This document shows, in pieces, positions 5,442-10,936 of a stretch of DNA of 10,936 bases. The notes below the pieces were generated by a model. The model worked only from the letters and a program-made list of their open reading frames with translations, was not told the DNA's origin and searched no databases. Each line of letters begins with the position of its first letter. Position 1 is the first letter of the stretch. The stretch comes from Nonomuraea candida (GTDB lineage: Bacteria > Actinomycetota > Actinomycetes > Streptosporangiales > Streptosporangiaceae): positions 1 through 10,936 of the forward strand of contig NZ_JOAG01000083.1 of NCBI RefSeq assembly GCF_000725485.1, given 5' to 3'. A program made the translations under genes and the position numbers.

Positions 5442-6797
5442 ATGTTTCCCTTGGCCGCGCACGAAAGAACGGGGGTGTGGCGGACCGTCTCCGGCCTCGC
5501 CGTCCCTCTTTTCGTGGCCGGGTCCCTCAATTTCGCTGCCCAGCTCGGAATCATCGCCATTCTGGGGCGGATGGGGGGAGAGGCCGTTTACGTGCGTGCC
5601 CTGTATCAGCCGGTCAGCCTCGTCGTCCTCGCCCTGAGCGTGGGCTTCGCGGTCTGCAACCAGGTCGCCGCCGCGATCGGCAAGGGGGCCGGGCGCCCCC
5701 GGGACGTCATGTCGAACGCCGCGAGCCTGGCCAGGGTATGGCTCGGGCTCGGCACGGCCCTGTTCCTGGTGCTCGCGGTCGCGGCTCCCTTTCTGCCCGG
5801 TCTCCTTCAGGTGGACGCCGGGCTGCGGGACACGTTCGCCTCCTTCCTGCTCTGGACCAGCGCCGCCGGCCTGCTGGTCGTCGGAGAGGAGCTGTGCGCG
5901 TCCAGCCTGCGCGGTTACGGGTACGTGCGCCAGGCCACCGTCCTGGTCATCTGGACAGCGGGCGTGCGGACCGGCCTCGTGGCCGGCCTCGGGCTCGGCG
6001 CCGGCCTCGGGATCGCGGCGGTGCCCATCGCCGAGGCGGCGGCGGGCCTGAGCGGCCTGGCCATGGGCCTGGTGCTGCTGCGCCGCACCGAGCTGTGGCA
6101 TCCGGCGGCCGTCCGGATCTGGCGGCGCGCGGTGTTCACTGACCTGCGCCGCATCGGCGTGCCCATCGCCATGTCCTTCTTCGTACTCTCCGCGTACAAC
6201 CTCGCGGTCATCGGCGTGCTCGGGAACTACGGGGAGGACGTCGTGGCCGGGTTCACGGTCGCGTCCACCCTGCAGAACGTCGTGCTGCTGCCGGGCATGG
6301 TCCTGGGCACAGCCACGGCGATCGTCATCAACCAGCAGCGCGGCGCGGGCGAATGGCAGCGGATACGTCAGTCGATGCGCGGCGGCATCGAGCTCACCGT
6401 CGTGACCTACGTGGTGATCGCGGCGCTGGTGTGGTCACTGCACGACCCGCTGGCGCGGCTGATCGGCGGCGACGCCGGGGTGGCCGCGGCCGCGGGCGGC
6501 TACCTGGGCGCCGTGGCCCTCACCTACGCCGTCCAAGGGCCCGTGCTCGCATCGCTGACCGTCATGGAGGAGACCGGCGGCGGCTTCCTGGCCATCGTGC
6601 TCAACGCGATCTACTTCGGCCTGATCGTCGCGGTCAGCGCGGCGGCGGCACACGCCGTCGGCAGCGCGGACGCCTTCTACGCCGCGGTGGCCTACTGCAA
6701 CCTGATCGGCGTGACGGTGCCGCTCATCGCCGTACGCCACGTACGCAAACTGTCGGCCAGAGGCAGCGCCGCACAGTCGCCCGCCGCAACCGGCTGA
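5442..6797 (+). CDS. MATE-family multidrug efflux protein
   Basis: The product has 451 residues, the usual size for the family, with about twelve hydrophobic segments. The N-terminal half has the family pattern GLAVPLFVAGSLNF followed by LGRMGGEAVYVRALYQP and a small-residue-rich second helix pair. The second half repeats this arrangement (RRIGVPIAMSFFVLSAYNL, then AGFTVASTLQNVVLLPGM), consistent with the two-lobed MATE fold. It is expected to export cationic or amphiphilic compounds using a Na+ or H+ gradient. The start ATG 5442 is preceded by GGAGG (5432-5436) at five bases; in-frame TTG 5382 would add an unconserved-looking tail with no ribosome binding site. It follows the ABC block in the same direction but has its own leader and palindrome. 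The substrate is unknown; with the ABC system it makes a two-transporter resistance island. Confidence 0.9.
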   Translation: MFPLAAHERTGVWRTVSGLAVPLFVAGSLNFAAQLGIIAILGRMGGEAVYVRALYQPVSLVVLALSVGFAVCNQVAAAIGKGAGRPRDVMSNAASLARVWLGLGTALFLVLAVAAPFLPGLLQVDAGLRDTFASFLLWTSAAGLLVVGEELCASSLRGYGYVRQATVLVIWTAGVRTGLVAGLGLGAGLGIAAVPIAEAAAGLSGLAMGLVLLRRTELWHPAAVRIWRRAVFTDLRRIGVPIAMSFFVLSAYNLAVIGVLGNYGEDVVAGFTVASTLQNVVLLPGMVLGTATAIVINQQRGAGEWQRIRQSMRGGIELTVVTYVVIAALVWSLHDPLARLIGGDAGVAAAAGGYLGAVALTYAVQGPVLASLTVMEETGGGFLAIVLNAIYFGLIVAVSAAAAHAVGSADAFYAAVAYCNLIGVTVPLIAVRHVRKLSARGSAAQSPAATG

Positions 6798-7114
6798 AGA
6801 CCACAGGAGCCGCACGACGACGGTCGAGGGCCGGGCTTCCGTCGCCGCAGCCGCGCCAACCTCGCCGACCAGGCCAGCCTGACCCCTGCCCGGCTTCAGC
6901 GGGCGCACCTTTGGTGGTATTACGGTGCAGGGTGGCGGCATTCGCTGGAAACACTGGCAGGTCCGCCGCCACAGGGAGTGCGGCCTCAACGCCCGAAATT
7001 CTGTCCCCATGACATTTCCCATGCTTATCGAATTCCGATTCTGCATATGGATGCGTTGAGGATCGGCTGATGTGCTTGACTCCTGCGTTGTAGCTGCATC
7101 CTCCGGGAGGGGGC
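6798..7114. other. Gene-free stretch between MATE and WXG-protein genes
   Basis: 317 bases with no supported gene; an open minus-strand frame across 6724-7134 has unconvincing composition. Two structures are visible. TGCCCG/CGGGCG (6887-6892 and 6900-6905) forms a small stem followed by CACCTTT and might end MATE transcription, though weakly. CCTCAACGC (6984-6992) and GCGTTGAGG (7053-7061) form a perfect 9-bp inverted repeat across 60 bases that are noticeably more AT-rich than the surroundings. That AT-rich part probably contains the promoter of the gene at 7115, but no clean -35/-10 pair is apparent. TTGACT at 7076-7081 has no matching -10 because the 17-base position falls on the ribosome binding site. 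Confidence 0.5.
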
Positions 7115-7641
7115 ATGGGGGAGTTCGTCGGCATCGATCCCCGCGGGGCGGATCAGCTGATTCGCCAGATGGAGACCGGCAAGGACATCCTGGGGCGTAC
7201 CCGGCACGCCTTGGAAGCGGCCATCGCCGAGGCAGGCCCATCATGGACCGGCACGCAGGGGGTCAGCGCCATGCACCGGTCCTGGGCGTTCTTCGACGAC
7301 ACCCAGCGGGACCTCAAATGGCGCATGGACGCTCTCAAGCAGCTGGTTGCGATGGCGGGAGACGGCCTGCTCACTGGGGCGCTTGTGTTCAACAGCGAAG
7401 CGGAGGCCACGCGCCAAGGGAAAACCGACGCGGCGTCGATCACGGGGGCGCTCAAGCAGCATGAGATAGAGAACTCGCCGGAGAGCTGGCGGAAGGTTAC
7501 CGACGCCACGGCGGCGACGAAGCAGAAATTGAGCGATCCCGCCTACGCCGCAGCGTTGCTGTCCGCTCTCGGACCGGACAAGTTCCGCGCGCTGTTCATG
7601 CACTGGATGAAGAACAAAGGTCCGGCCATGGACAAGGGAGT

Positions 7642-7653
7642 GCCGCCCAACCT
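7642..7653. repeat. Target-site duplication, left copy
   Basis: GCCGCCCAACCT lies directly left of the IS and recurs exactly at 9005-9016 directly right of it. The 12-base match includes any chance identity. If the IS tip includes one more base on each side (T on the left, G on the right), the duplication would be 10 bases, closer to the 8-10 I recall for ISAs1-family elements. Confidence 0.85.
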
Positions 7654-7670
7654 AGGGCCGAAGCGTTCTC
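7654..7670 (+). repeat. IS left terminal inverted repeat
   Basis: AGGGCCGAAGCGTTCTC matches the reverse complement of 8988-9004 at all 17 positions. Confidence 0.9.
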
Positions 7671-7730
7671 GTCTGACGAGACACGCATGGGCTCGATGAA
7701 GCCGGGCGGTTGAGGGCACCCCGGCGGGCA

Positions 7731-7809
7731 GATGGCAAACGCGACCCCTGAAGATCGTTGGGTGTCTACACCAGTCGATCAAGAACAGGGGCCGCGTTCG
7801 CGTGCCATC
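7731..7809 (+). promoter_or_regulatory. Long hairpin hiding the transposase ribosome binding site and start
   Basis: The main arms are GCAAACGCGACCCCTG (7735-7750) and CAGGGGCCGCGTTCGC (7786-7801), complementary at 14 of 16 positions. Inside them GATCG (7753-7757) pairs with CGATC (7776-7780), and GGTGT (7761-7765) pairs with ACACC (7768-7772). Outside, GATGGC (7731-7736) can pair with GCCATC (7804-7809). The right arm contains the only good Shine-Dalgarno candidate (AGGGG, 7787-7791), and the GTG start (7802-7804) sits at the stem base. Transcripts entering from outside would fold this stem and block translation, a strategy known from IS10 and IS50 for avoiding activation by read-through. 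Here the WXG gene is co-directional and would supply exactly such transcripts. Transcription from inside the stem would escape the block. Confidence 0.7.
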
Positions 7810-8989
7810 ATCCCCGATCGACGTGCTCGCCCCCCACCGGGAGCACGTCACCACCACCGACCCGCCAACTGACCTGCCCACACTCGCCGAACTGCTGGAC
7901 GCCATCCCGGACCCGCGCAGCCGGCGGGGCCGCCGCTACCGGCTCGGCCCCCTGCTGGCGTTATCCCTGCTCGCCGTGCTCGGCGGAGCAACCTCCCTGG
8001 CCAAGATCGCCCGGTTCATCGCCGGCTATGACCCAGAGCTACGCGAGCGAGCCGGGCTGCCCGGCACCGTGCGGCTGGCCGCCAGCACCCTGGGACGCCT
8101 GCTCGCGCGCCTGGACGGCGACGCCTTCGATACGGCCACCTGCGGCTATCTGGCCATCCTCGCCACCGATGAGCCACCTGCCAGCAGCCCGCCCTTAAGC
8201 CGGGCACCGCTGTCCGGCCTGGCCGTGGACGGCAAGACCCTGCGCGGCAGCCGCACCGCCGACGGCACCGTGCACCTGCTGGCCGCTACCCGCCACGACA
8301 CCCAGATCGTCGTGGCCCAACGCCAGATCGACGCCAAGAGCAACGAGATCCCCGCGTTCACGCCCCTGCTGTCCGGGCTGGACCTGACCAGCGTGGTGAT
8401 CACCGCCGACGCCCTGCACACCCAGCACGACCACGCCCGCCACATCAACGCCGCCGGCGGCCACTACCTGTTCATCGTCAAGGGCAACCAGCCCACCCTG
8501 CACCGCCGACTCAAGGCCCTGCCCTGGCGCGAAGCCGTCCTGAACGACCGCACCGACGAGCACGGGCACGGCCGCCGCGAGATCCGCCGCATGAAGATCT
8601 GCACCGTCCGCCCCGGACTGCCCTTCCCCCACGCCGCCCAGGCCATCCAGGTCAAACGCCGCCGCACCGACCACCGCACCGGCAAGACCACCATCGTGAC
8701 CATCTATGCCGTCACCAGCCTGCCACCCGGACGCATCACCCACGCCCAGCTCGCCGCACTGATCCGCGGCCACTGGTGCGTCGAAGCCCTGCACCACATC
8801 CGCGACGTCACCTACCGCGAAGACGCCTCCCGCGTCCGCACCGGCACCGCACCACGAATCATGGCCGGCCTCCGCAACCTGGCCATCGGCCTGGCCCGCC
8901 TACTCGGCTGGACCAACATCGCCGCCGCCACCGACCATTACCGCAGCCACCCCGCGGACGCTCTCCAACTACTCGGTCTTACAACATGA
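7802..8989 (+). CDS. ISAs1-family DDE transposase
   Basis: The product has 395 residues, full length for the family. The N-terminal region (about 25-110) matches the DDE_Tnp_1-associated domain, with [19 protein letters not shown] and [15 protein letters not shown]. The catalytic triad is visible as Asp143 in [11 protein letters not shown], Asp203 in [11 protein letters not shown] and Glu328 in [18 protein letters not shown], in the spacing and contexts of ISAs1 transposases. The GTG start at 7802 has AGGGG ten bases upstream, inside the hairpin described separately. No frameshift or stop interrupts the frame, so the enzyme should be functional in cut-and-paste movement of its element. The ORF is intact from 7802 to TGA 8987-8989. 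Confidence 0.95.
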   Translation: MPSSPIDVLAPHREHVTTTDPPTDLPTLAELLDAIPDPRSRRGRRYRLGPLLALSLLAVLGGATSLAKIARFIAGYDPELRERAGLPGTVRLAASTLGRLLARLDGDAFDTATCGYLAILATDEPPASSPPLSRAPLSGLAVDGKTLRGSRTADGTVHLLAATRHDTQIVVAQRQIDAKSNEIPAFTPLLSGLDLTSVVITADALHTQHDHARHINAAGGHYLFIVKGNQPTLHRRLKALPWREAVLNDRTDEHGHGRREIRRMKICTVRPGLPFPHAAQAIQVKRRRTDHRTGKTTIVTIYAVTSLPPGRITHAQLAALIRGHWCVEALHHIRDVTYREDASRVRTGTAPRIMAGLRNLAIGLARLLGWTNIAAATDHYRSHPADALQLLGLTT

Positions 8990-9004
8990 GAACGCTTCGG
9001 CCCT
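8988..9004 (-). repeat. IS right terminal inverted repeat
   Basis: GAGAACGCTTCGGCCCT is the exact reverse complement of the left end at 7654-7670; its first two bases are part of the transposase TGA codon. Confidence 0.9.
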
Positions 9005-9016
9005 GCCGCCCAACCT
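9005..9016. repeat. Target-site duplication, right copy
   Basis: GCCGCCCAACCT is identical to 7642-7653. Deleting one copy together with the IS fuses Asn179 to Leu180-Leu-Lys-Glu without changing frame. Confidence 0.85.
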
Positions 9017-9692
9017 CCTCAAGGAGGGGAAGGAGGCTCTCGGCCCACTGGCCGAGGCCTACGCCAACGCCGAACGCGCAGGAAGACTGGGTGAGGCGTG
9101 GGGCCAGAACTTCATCAAGACGACCCAGCCCGGCGTGTTGACGGCGCTGGTCGCCATGTCCAAGCCGTCGACCAGACTGCTCAACCAGGTGGCGATTCGG
9201 GTACTCGGCCGGCCGCTGACCGCAGATCTCCCGACGAGCCAGAACTGGAATCTGAACGCGCTGGTGGACGCCTACGACGCTGATCCGCAGGCGTTGCAGA
9301 CGCTGTTGGCCGAGAACAAGGACGCGGCGGGCTGGTTGTTGCATCCGCAGCGCGCCCGGCAAAGCGGCATCCCCGGCTCCGAGAAGAAGATGGCCGGCGT
9401 CCTGGACAAGGCGTTGAGACCCGGCGCCGGAGCGGACGGCGTACGCGAACGGGCGTGGTTCAACCTCATCAACGGGATGGGCGCCGAGAACAGTCCCTGG
9501 ATCGGCGGCTCGTGGGGCACGTTCAAGGACTCGCCGATCAGCGAGACCCTCGCCAAGAATGTTGTCCCCTATCTCGACCAGTTCGCCCGTGGGCAATCCA
9601 AGCGCGACTCGGGTACCGCGATGAGGGTTCCCGTCGCTATGACCGGCCCGATGGAGATCTTGAGCCGCTCCATCTCCCGGACAATGCGCTGA
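9017..9692 (+). pseudogene. 3' part of the IS-split WXG-domain protein gene
   Basis: The stretch carries 224 codons in frame with the 5' part once the IS is removed, ending at TGA 9690-9692. It has no ribosome binding site at its own start; GTG 9135 is the first in-frame start that could give a separate product. The protein is mostly helical and hydrophilic, with LLKEGKEALGPLAEAYANAERAG near the junction and a more compact stretch LVDAYDADPQALQTLLAENKDAAGWLLH. A tryptophan- and glycine-rich piece NGMGAENSPWIGGSWGTF comes near residue 350 of the restored protein. No toxin active site is recognisable. The last 41 codons overlap the opposite-strand gene at 9569-9889. The C-terminus (MTGPMEILSRSISRTMR) may therefore be foreign sequence read from the antisense of that gene, so the original protein could have been longer. 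Confidence 0.75.
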
Positions 9693-9889
9693 CGTCTGCG
9701 CAGGTCTTCGGCTTCCTGGCCGACCTGCGCCGCGACTTGTTTGATCCGCTCTGCCGGATCAGTGGCCAGCCCCGCACCGTTGAGCTCCCCGTACAAGAGC
9801 GAGCCCAACTCCTCGATTTGCATGGCGGCTGCCGTGTGCCGTGCGACCAGGGTGTCGAACTCCGGCAGTTTGACTCCGGTGAAGCTCAT
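9569..9889 (-). CDS. Small helical protein, WXG100-partner-like
   Basis: The product has 106 residues. The first 80 are an extended two-helix pattern (PEFDTLVARHTAAAMQIEELGSLLYGELNGAG, then DPAERIKQVAAQVGQEAEDLRRRQRIVREMERLK) around a Gly-rich turn, the shape of an ESAT-6/CFP-10-like hairpin but without a Trp-x-Gly. A short hydrophobic segment ISIGPVIATGTLIAV follows. The ATG overlaps the stop of the upstream WXG100-like gene (ATGA, 9886-9889), so the two are translationally coupled and their products may pair. The final residues (CPRANWSR) and stop lie inside the convergent long WXG gene, with 124 bases of overlap, and look less conserved. This suggests the true 3' end may have been altered. 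The function is unknown; an ESX-like accessory or partner role is inference from pairing and fold. Confidence 0.72.
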   Translation of the reverse strand: MSFTGVKLPEFDTLVARHTAAAMQIEELGSLLYGELNGAGLATDPAERIKQVAAQVGQEAEDLRRRQRIVREMERLKISIGPVIATGTLIAVPESRLDCPRANWSR

Positions 9890-10119
9890 TTCGCCCTCGC
9901 CAGCTCGTCCTTGGCCATGGCGACGGCCTTGGCCAGCATCTCGCGCAGCTCTCGCTGGCAGCTGTGCACGGTCTGGCCGAAGCGGTTACCGCTTGGCCCA
10001 AGCCATGCTTCGGCTTCCATCAGCGTGCAGGAGGAATGCAGAGCCCACCAGCTGTCGTCGGACAGCTTCTGGATGCGTAACACCGCTTCCTGTAGCGCCT
10101 CGCGATCAAGACCAGGCAT
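9886..10119 (-). CDS. WXG100-like small protein (ESX/type VII-associated)
   Basis: The product has 77 residues, shorter than the usual 90-100. An N-terminal helix (DREALQEAVLRIQKLSDDSWWALHSSC) leads to EAEAWLGPSGNRF with a Trp39-Leu40-Gly41 WXG turn, then a second helix (QRELREMLAKAVAMAKDELARAK). This is the classic WXG100 helix-turn-helix hairpin, and these proteins are exported as dimers by ESX/type VII systems. Two cysteines (31 and 54) fall on opposing helices, where they could face each other. The start at 10119 is chosen because AAGGAG lies upstream at good spacing; an in-frame extension to 10146 has no ribosome binding site. It is the first gene of a coupled pair with the 106-residue protein. 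No secretion ATPase (EccC) gene is in this window. Confidence 0.8.
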   Translation of the reverse strand: MPGLDREALQEAVLRIQKLSDDSWWALHSSCTLMEAEAWLGPSGNRFGQTVHSCQRELREMLAKAVAMAKDELARAK

Positions 10120-10416
10120 GCCGCTCTCTCCTTGTACGGCTCTCAAGGCCCCCGATCGACGATAACCCCGCCCGCGTCAATTGCCTCGGTAACCAACTAA
10201 CTCGCGATTCCTCCCGAAAATTGACCCAAATAGCGGATCCCGTACGTACACGTAGGAAGCGCAATGCGCGCCCCTACGTGGGCCTGCAACTCACGGGGTG
10301 AACAACGGGGCCAGCGTAGGCCGAGCCTATGACTTCGATGGCGCAACGGCTCGATAAGTCGGCCCACAAGGTGTACATGAGGCACAACTCCGTACCACCA
10401 TCATCGACGGCGCCGC
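10120..10416. other. Gene-free stretch upstream of the WXG100 pair
   Basis: 297 bases without a supported gene. On the minus strand TTGACG (10175-10180) could be a -35 for the WXG100 pair, but the base positions 17 downstream read GATCGG, which is not a -10, so no promoter is called. The strong hairpin at 10249-10280 lies here. Composition is less GC-rich between 10180 and 10250 than in the genes. The right part merges into the IS5-type remnant. Confidence 0.5.
10249..10280. other. Strong interrupted hairpin
   Basis: CACGTAGG (10249-10256) pairs with CCTACGTG (10273-10280). Within the loop GCGC (10259-10262) pairs with GCGC (10266-10269) around AAT. No T-tract follows on either strand, so a classical terminator is not supported. 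It could be a regulatory site for the minus-strand WXG100 pair (about 130 bases upstream), a terminal repeat or extragenic element, or a relic of an IS. Confidence 0.55.
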
Positions 10417-10641
10417 CACCTCGGCATCGACCTCGAAGTTGTCCGCCGTGACCCCGCCACCAGAAGATTCACCCCGCTGGGTGGACGAGCGACCCTCGTC
10501 TAGCTCATGCGGCACCGCCGCCTGGCCCGCGACTACAAAGTACGGGCTGACCGCTCCGAAGCCGTGATCCATATCGCCGTGATCGACCTCATGGCCCGCT
10601 GCCTCACCGGCGGACAACCCTCACCTGGCGCGGCGCCTTAA
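10417..10641 (+). pseudogene. C-terminal remnant of an IS5-type transposase
   Basis: In one frame the sequence reads HLGIDLEVVRRDPATRRFTPL and, after a disrupted patch, LMRHRRLARDYKVRADRSEA and VIHIAVIDLMARCLTGG, ending at TAA 10639-10641. This is the characteristic C-terminus of IS5-family transposases of actinobacteria, including the region that carries the catalytic Glu. An in-frame TAG stands at 10501-10503. The patch just before it reads RWVDER in a neighbouring frame, which fits the expected RWVVER motif, so at least two indels and a stop have accumulated. Everything N-terminal of about 10417 is missing or unrecognisable. The gene is dead, and no terminal repeats were identified for it. 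Confidence 0.75.
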
Positions 10642-10901
10642 CCCGGGGTCAGACAGGACCAAACACCCACTCGGAGGTGTCGCGTTCGTGTTCGAAGAAG
10701 ATCAGTTGGTGCTAACGAGGATCGAAACAACGCTCTATAGTTACCCGCGTTCCGCAGCTAATCCATGATCCCGGGCACGTCCGGGTCTGAAACCGCAGGT
10801 CGGTGGCTTACGGCCTAGCGGAAACGGCGGAAAGCCATAGTGACACAACTTCAGCGATAACCCCATCACGACCTGCGCACGTGCTGCTACGGTCTGGTGA
10901 C
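10642..10901. other. Gene-free stretch before the right-edge transposase
   Basis: 260 bases with no supported gene. A short stem CCCGG/CCGGG (10770-10774 and 10781-10785) is present. The AT-richer piece around 10700-10745 contrasts with the flanks and may be a junction between two IS remnants. The part nearest 10902 is presumably the 5' end of the incoming element, but its terminal repeat cannot be defined without the other end. Confidence 0.4.
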
Positions 10902-10936
10902 ATGTTCGTCAGGACCGCGACCCGGAAGAACAAAAA
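10902..10936 (+). CDS. 5' end of a transposase, probably IS1634 family (partial)
   Basis: ATG at 10902 opens a frame that runs off the window as MFVRTATRKNK. This N-terminus resembles that of actinobacterial IS1634-type transposases as I remember them (MFVR-T-TR, then a DG and a beta hairpin). Only eleven codons are visible, so the family call is tentative. No strong Shine-Dalgarno sequence is seen upstream. Confidence 0.5.
   Translation, partial: MFVRTATRKNK

Larger units (their letters stand above)
7115..7699 (+). pseudogene. 5' part of an IS-split WXG-domain protein gene
   Basis: This is the N-terminal half of a gene broken by the IS at 7654. The start ATG 7115 follows GGGAGGGGG (7105-7113). 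Native codons run to 7653; the frame then reads 15 residues into the IS and stops at 7699, giving a 194-residue product. Residues 1-100 are helical and hold a Trp-Thr-Gly turn (Trp44 to Gly46, in GPSWTGTQGV) between two helices. This is the WXG100/ESX-like hairpin that marks type VII secretion substrates, and the rest is also helical. Joining codons at 7653 and 9017, with one copy of the 12-base duplication removed, gives an uninterrupted 404-residue protein. I recall long actinobacterial WXG proteins of unknown function (DUF6571-like), but I cannot confirm membership. The truncated product may still be made. Confidence 0.8.
7654..9004 (+). mobile_element. Complete ISAs1-family insertion sequence (1,351 bp)
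   Basis: The ends carry perfect 17-bp inverted repeats: AGGGCCGAAGCGTTCTC at 7654-7670 and its complement at 8988-9004. Similarity continues inward for about 12 more bases with mismatches. The element is flanked by a 12-bp direct repeat, holds a single intact transposase gene, and has a length typical of the family. The transposase stop codon at 8987-8989 overlaps the right inverted repeat. Perfect ends, an intact transposase and an identical target duplication all indicate a recent, probably still active insertion. It interrupts the WXG-protein gene and lies in the same orientation. Confidence 0.92.

Noticed and set aside
3701..5560. Long minus-strand frame (619 codons) across both permease genes
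   Set aside because: Low-complexity shadow of GC-rich coding DNA; the + strand carries clear membrane proteins with good ribosome binding sites.
7076..7096. TTGACT with TAGCTG as a promoter for the WXG gene
   Set aside because: The spacing is only nine bases, and the 17-base position overlaps the ribosome binding site.
6724..7134. Minus-strand frame of 136 codons in the gap after the MATE gene
   Set aside because: No ribosome binding site of note, mixed composition, and it overlaps the MATE C-terminus; nothing supports it as a gene. It was also checked as the possible lost 3' part of the long WXG gene and shows no resemblance.
8195..8797. Minus-strand frame of 200 codons inside the transposase
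   Set aside because: Gly/Val-rich shadow opposite the conserved DDE region.

Overview
High-GC DNA with strong third-position G/C bias, GTG starts, GGAGG-type ribosome binding sites, a MutE/LanE-like ABC system, WXG100-type genes and several insertion-sequence (IS) remains. Together these point to an actinobacterium, and the gene repertoire would suit a Streptosporangiales-like genus (Nonomuraea/Streptosporangium type). That placement is inference, because no rRNA or other marker is present.

Layout. (1) 1-66: the 3' end of an unidentified gene. (2) 126-596 (-): a small secreted protein with an (Ala-Pro-Ala-Val)n linker encoded by a 12-bp tandem repeat, with a candidate promoter at 650-678. 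(3) 871-5270 (+): a compact five-gene block. It encodes a HisKA_3-type sensor kinase, an overlapping NarL/LuxR-type response regulator, an ABC ATPase with a Glu in place of the Q-loop Gln (as in LanF/BcrA self-protection transporters), and two six-helix ABC-2 permeases. Between regulator and ATPase lies a cluster of five copies of the heptamer AGGCATA/TATGCCT, including a perfect 14-bp palindrome. This is a good candidate for the operator through which the two-component pair controls the transporter. (4) 5442-6797 (+): a MATE-family efflux protein with its own operator-like palindrome at 5327-5341. Regions 3 and 4 together look like an envelope-stress or antimicrobial-peptide sensing and export island. 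No biosynthetic gene is visible, so it is more likely resistance than self-immunity.

(5) 7115-10119: a WXG100 (ESX/type VII secretion-like) locus. A long WXG-domain protein on the + strand has been split by a complete ISAs1-family IS (7654-9004). The IS has 17-bp perfect terminal inverted repeats and a 12-bp flanking direct repeat, and removing the IS plus one repeat copy restores one uninterrupted 404-residue reading frame. The IS contains a long hairpin that would hide the ribosome binding site and GTG start of its transposase. Two small, translationally coupled WXG100-like genes lie on the opposite strand (10119-9569), and the distal one overlaps the 3' end of the long gene tail-to-tail by 124 bp. 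(6) 10120-10936: a gene-poor, decaying stretch with a strong hairpin, a frameshifted and stop-interrupted C-terminal remnant of an IS5-type transposase, and the first codons of what looks like an IS1634-type transposase running off the right edge.

No tRNA, rRNA or CRISPR array was recognised. All assignments come from reading the sequence; no database search was run.
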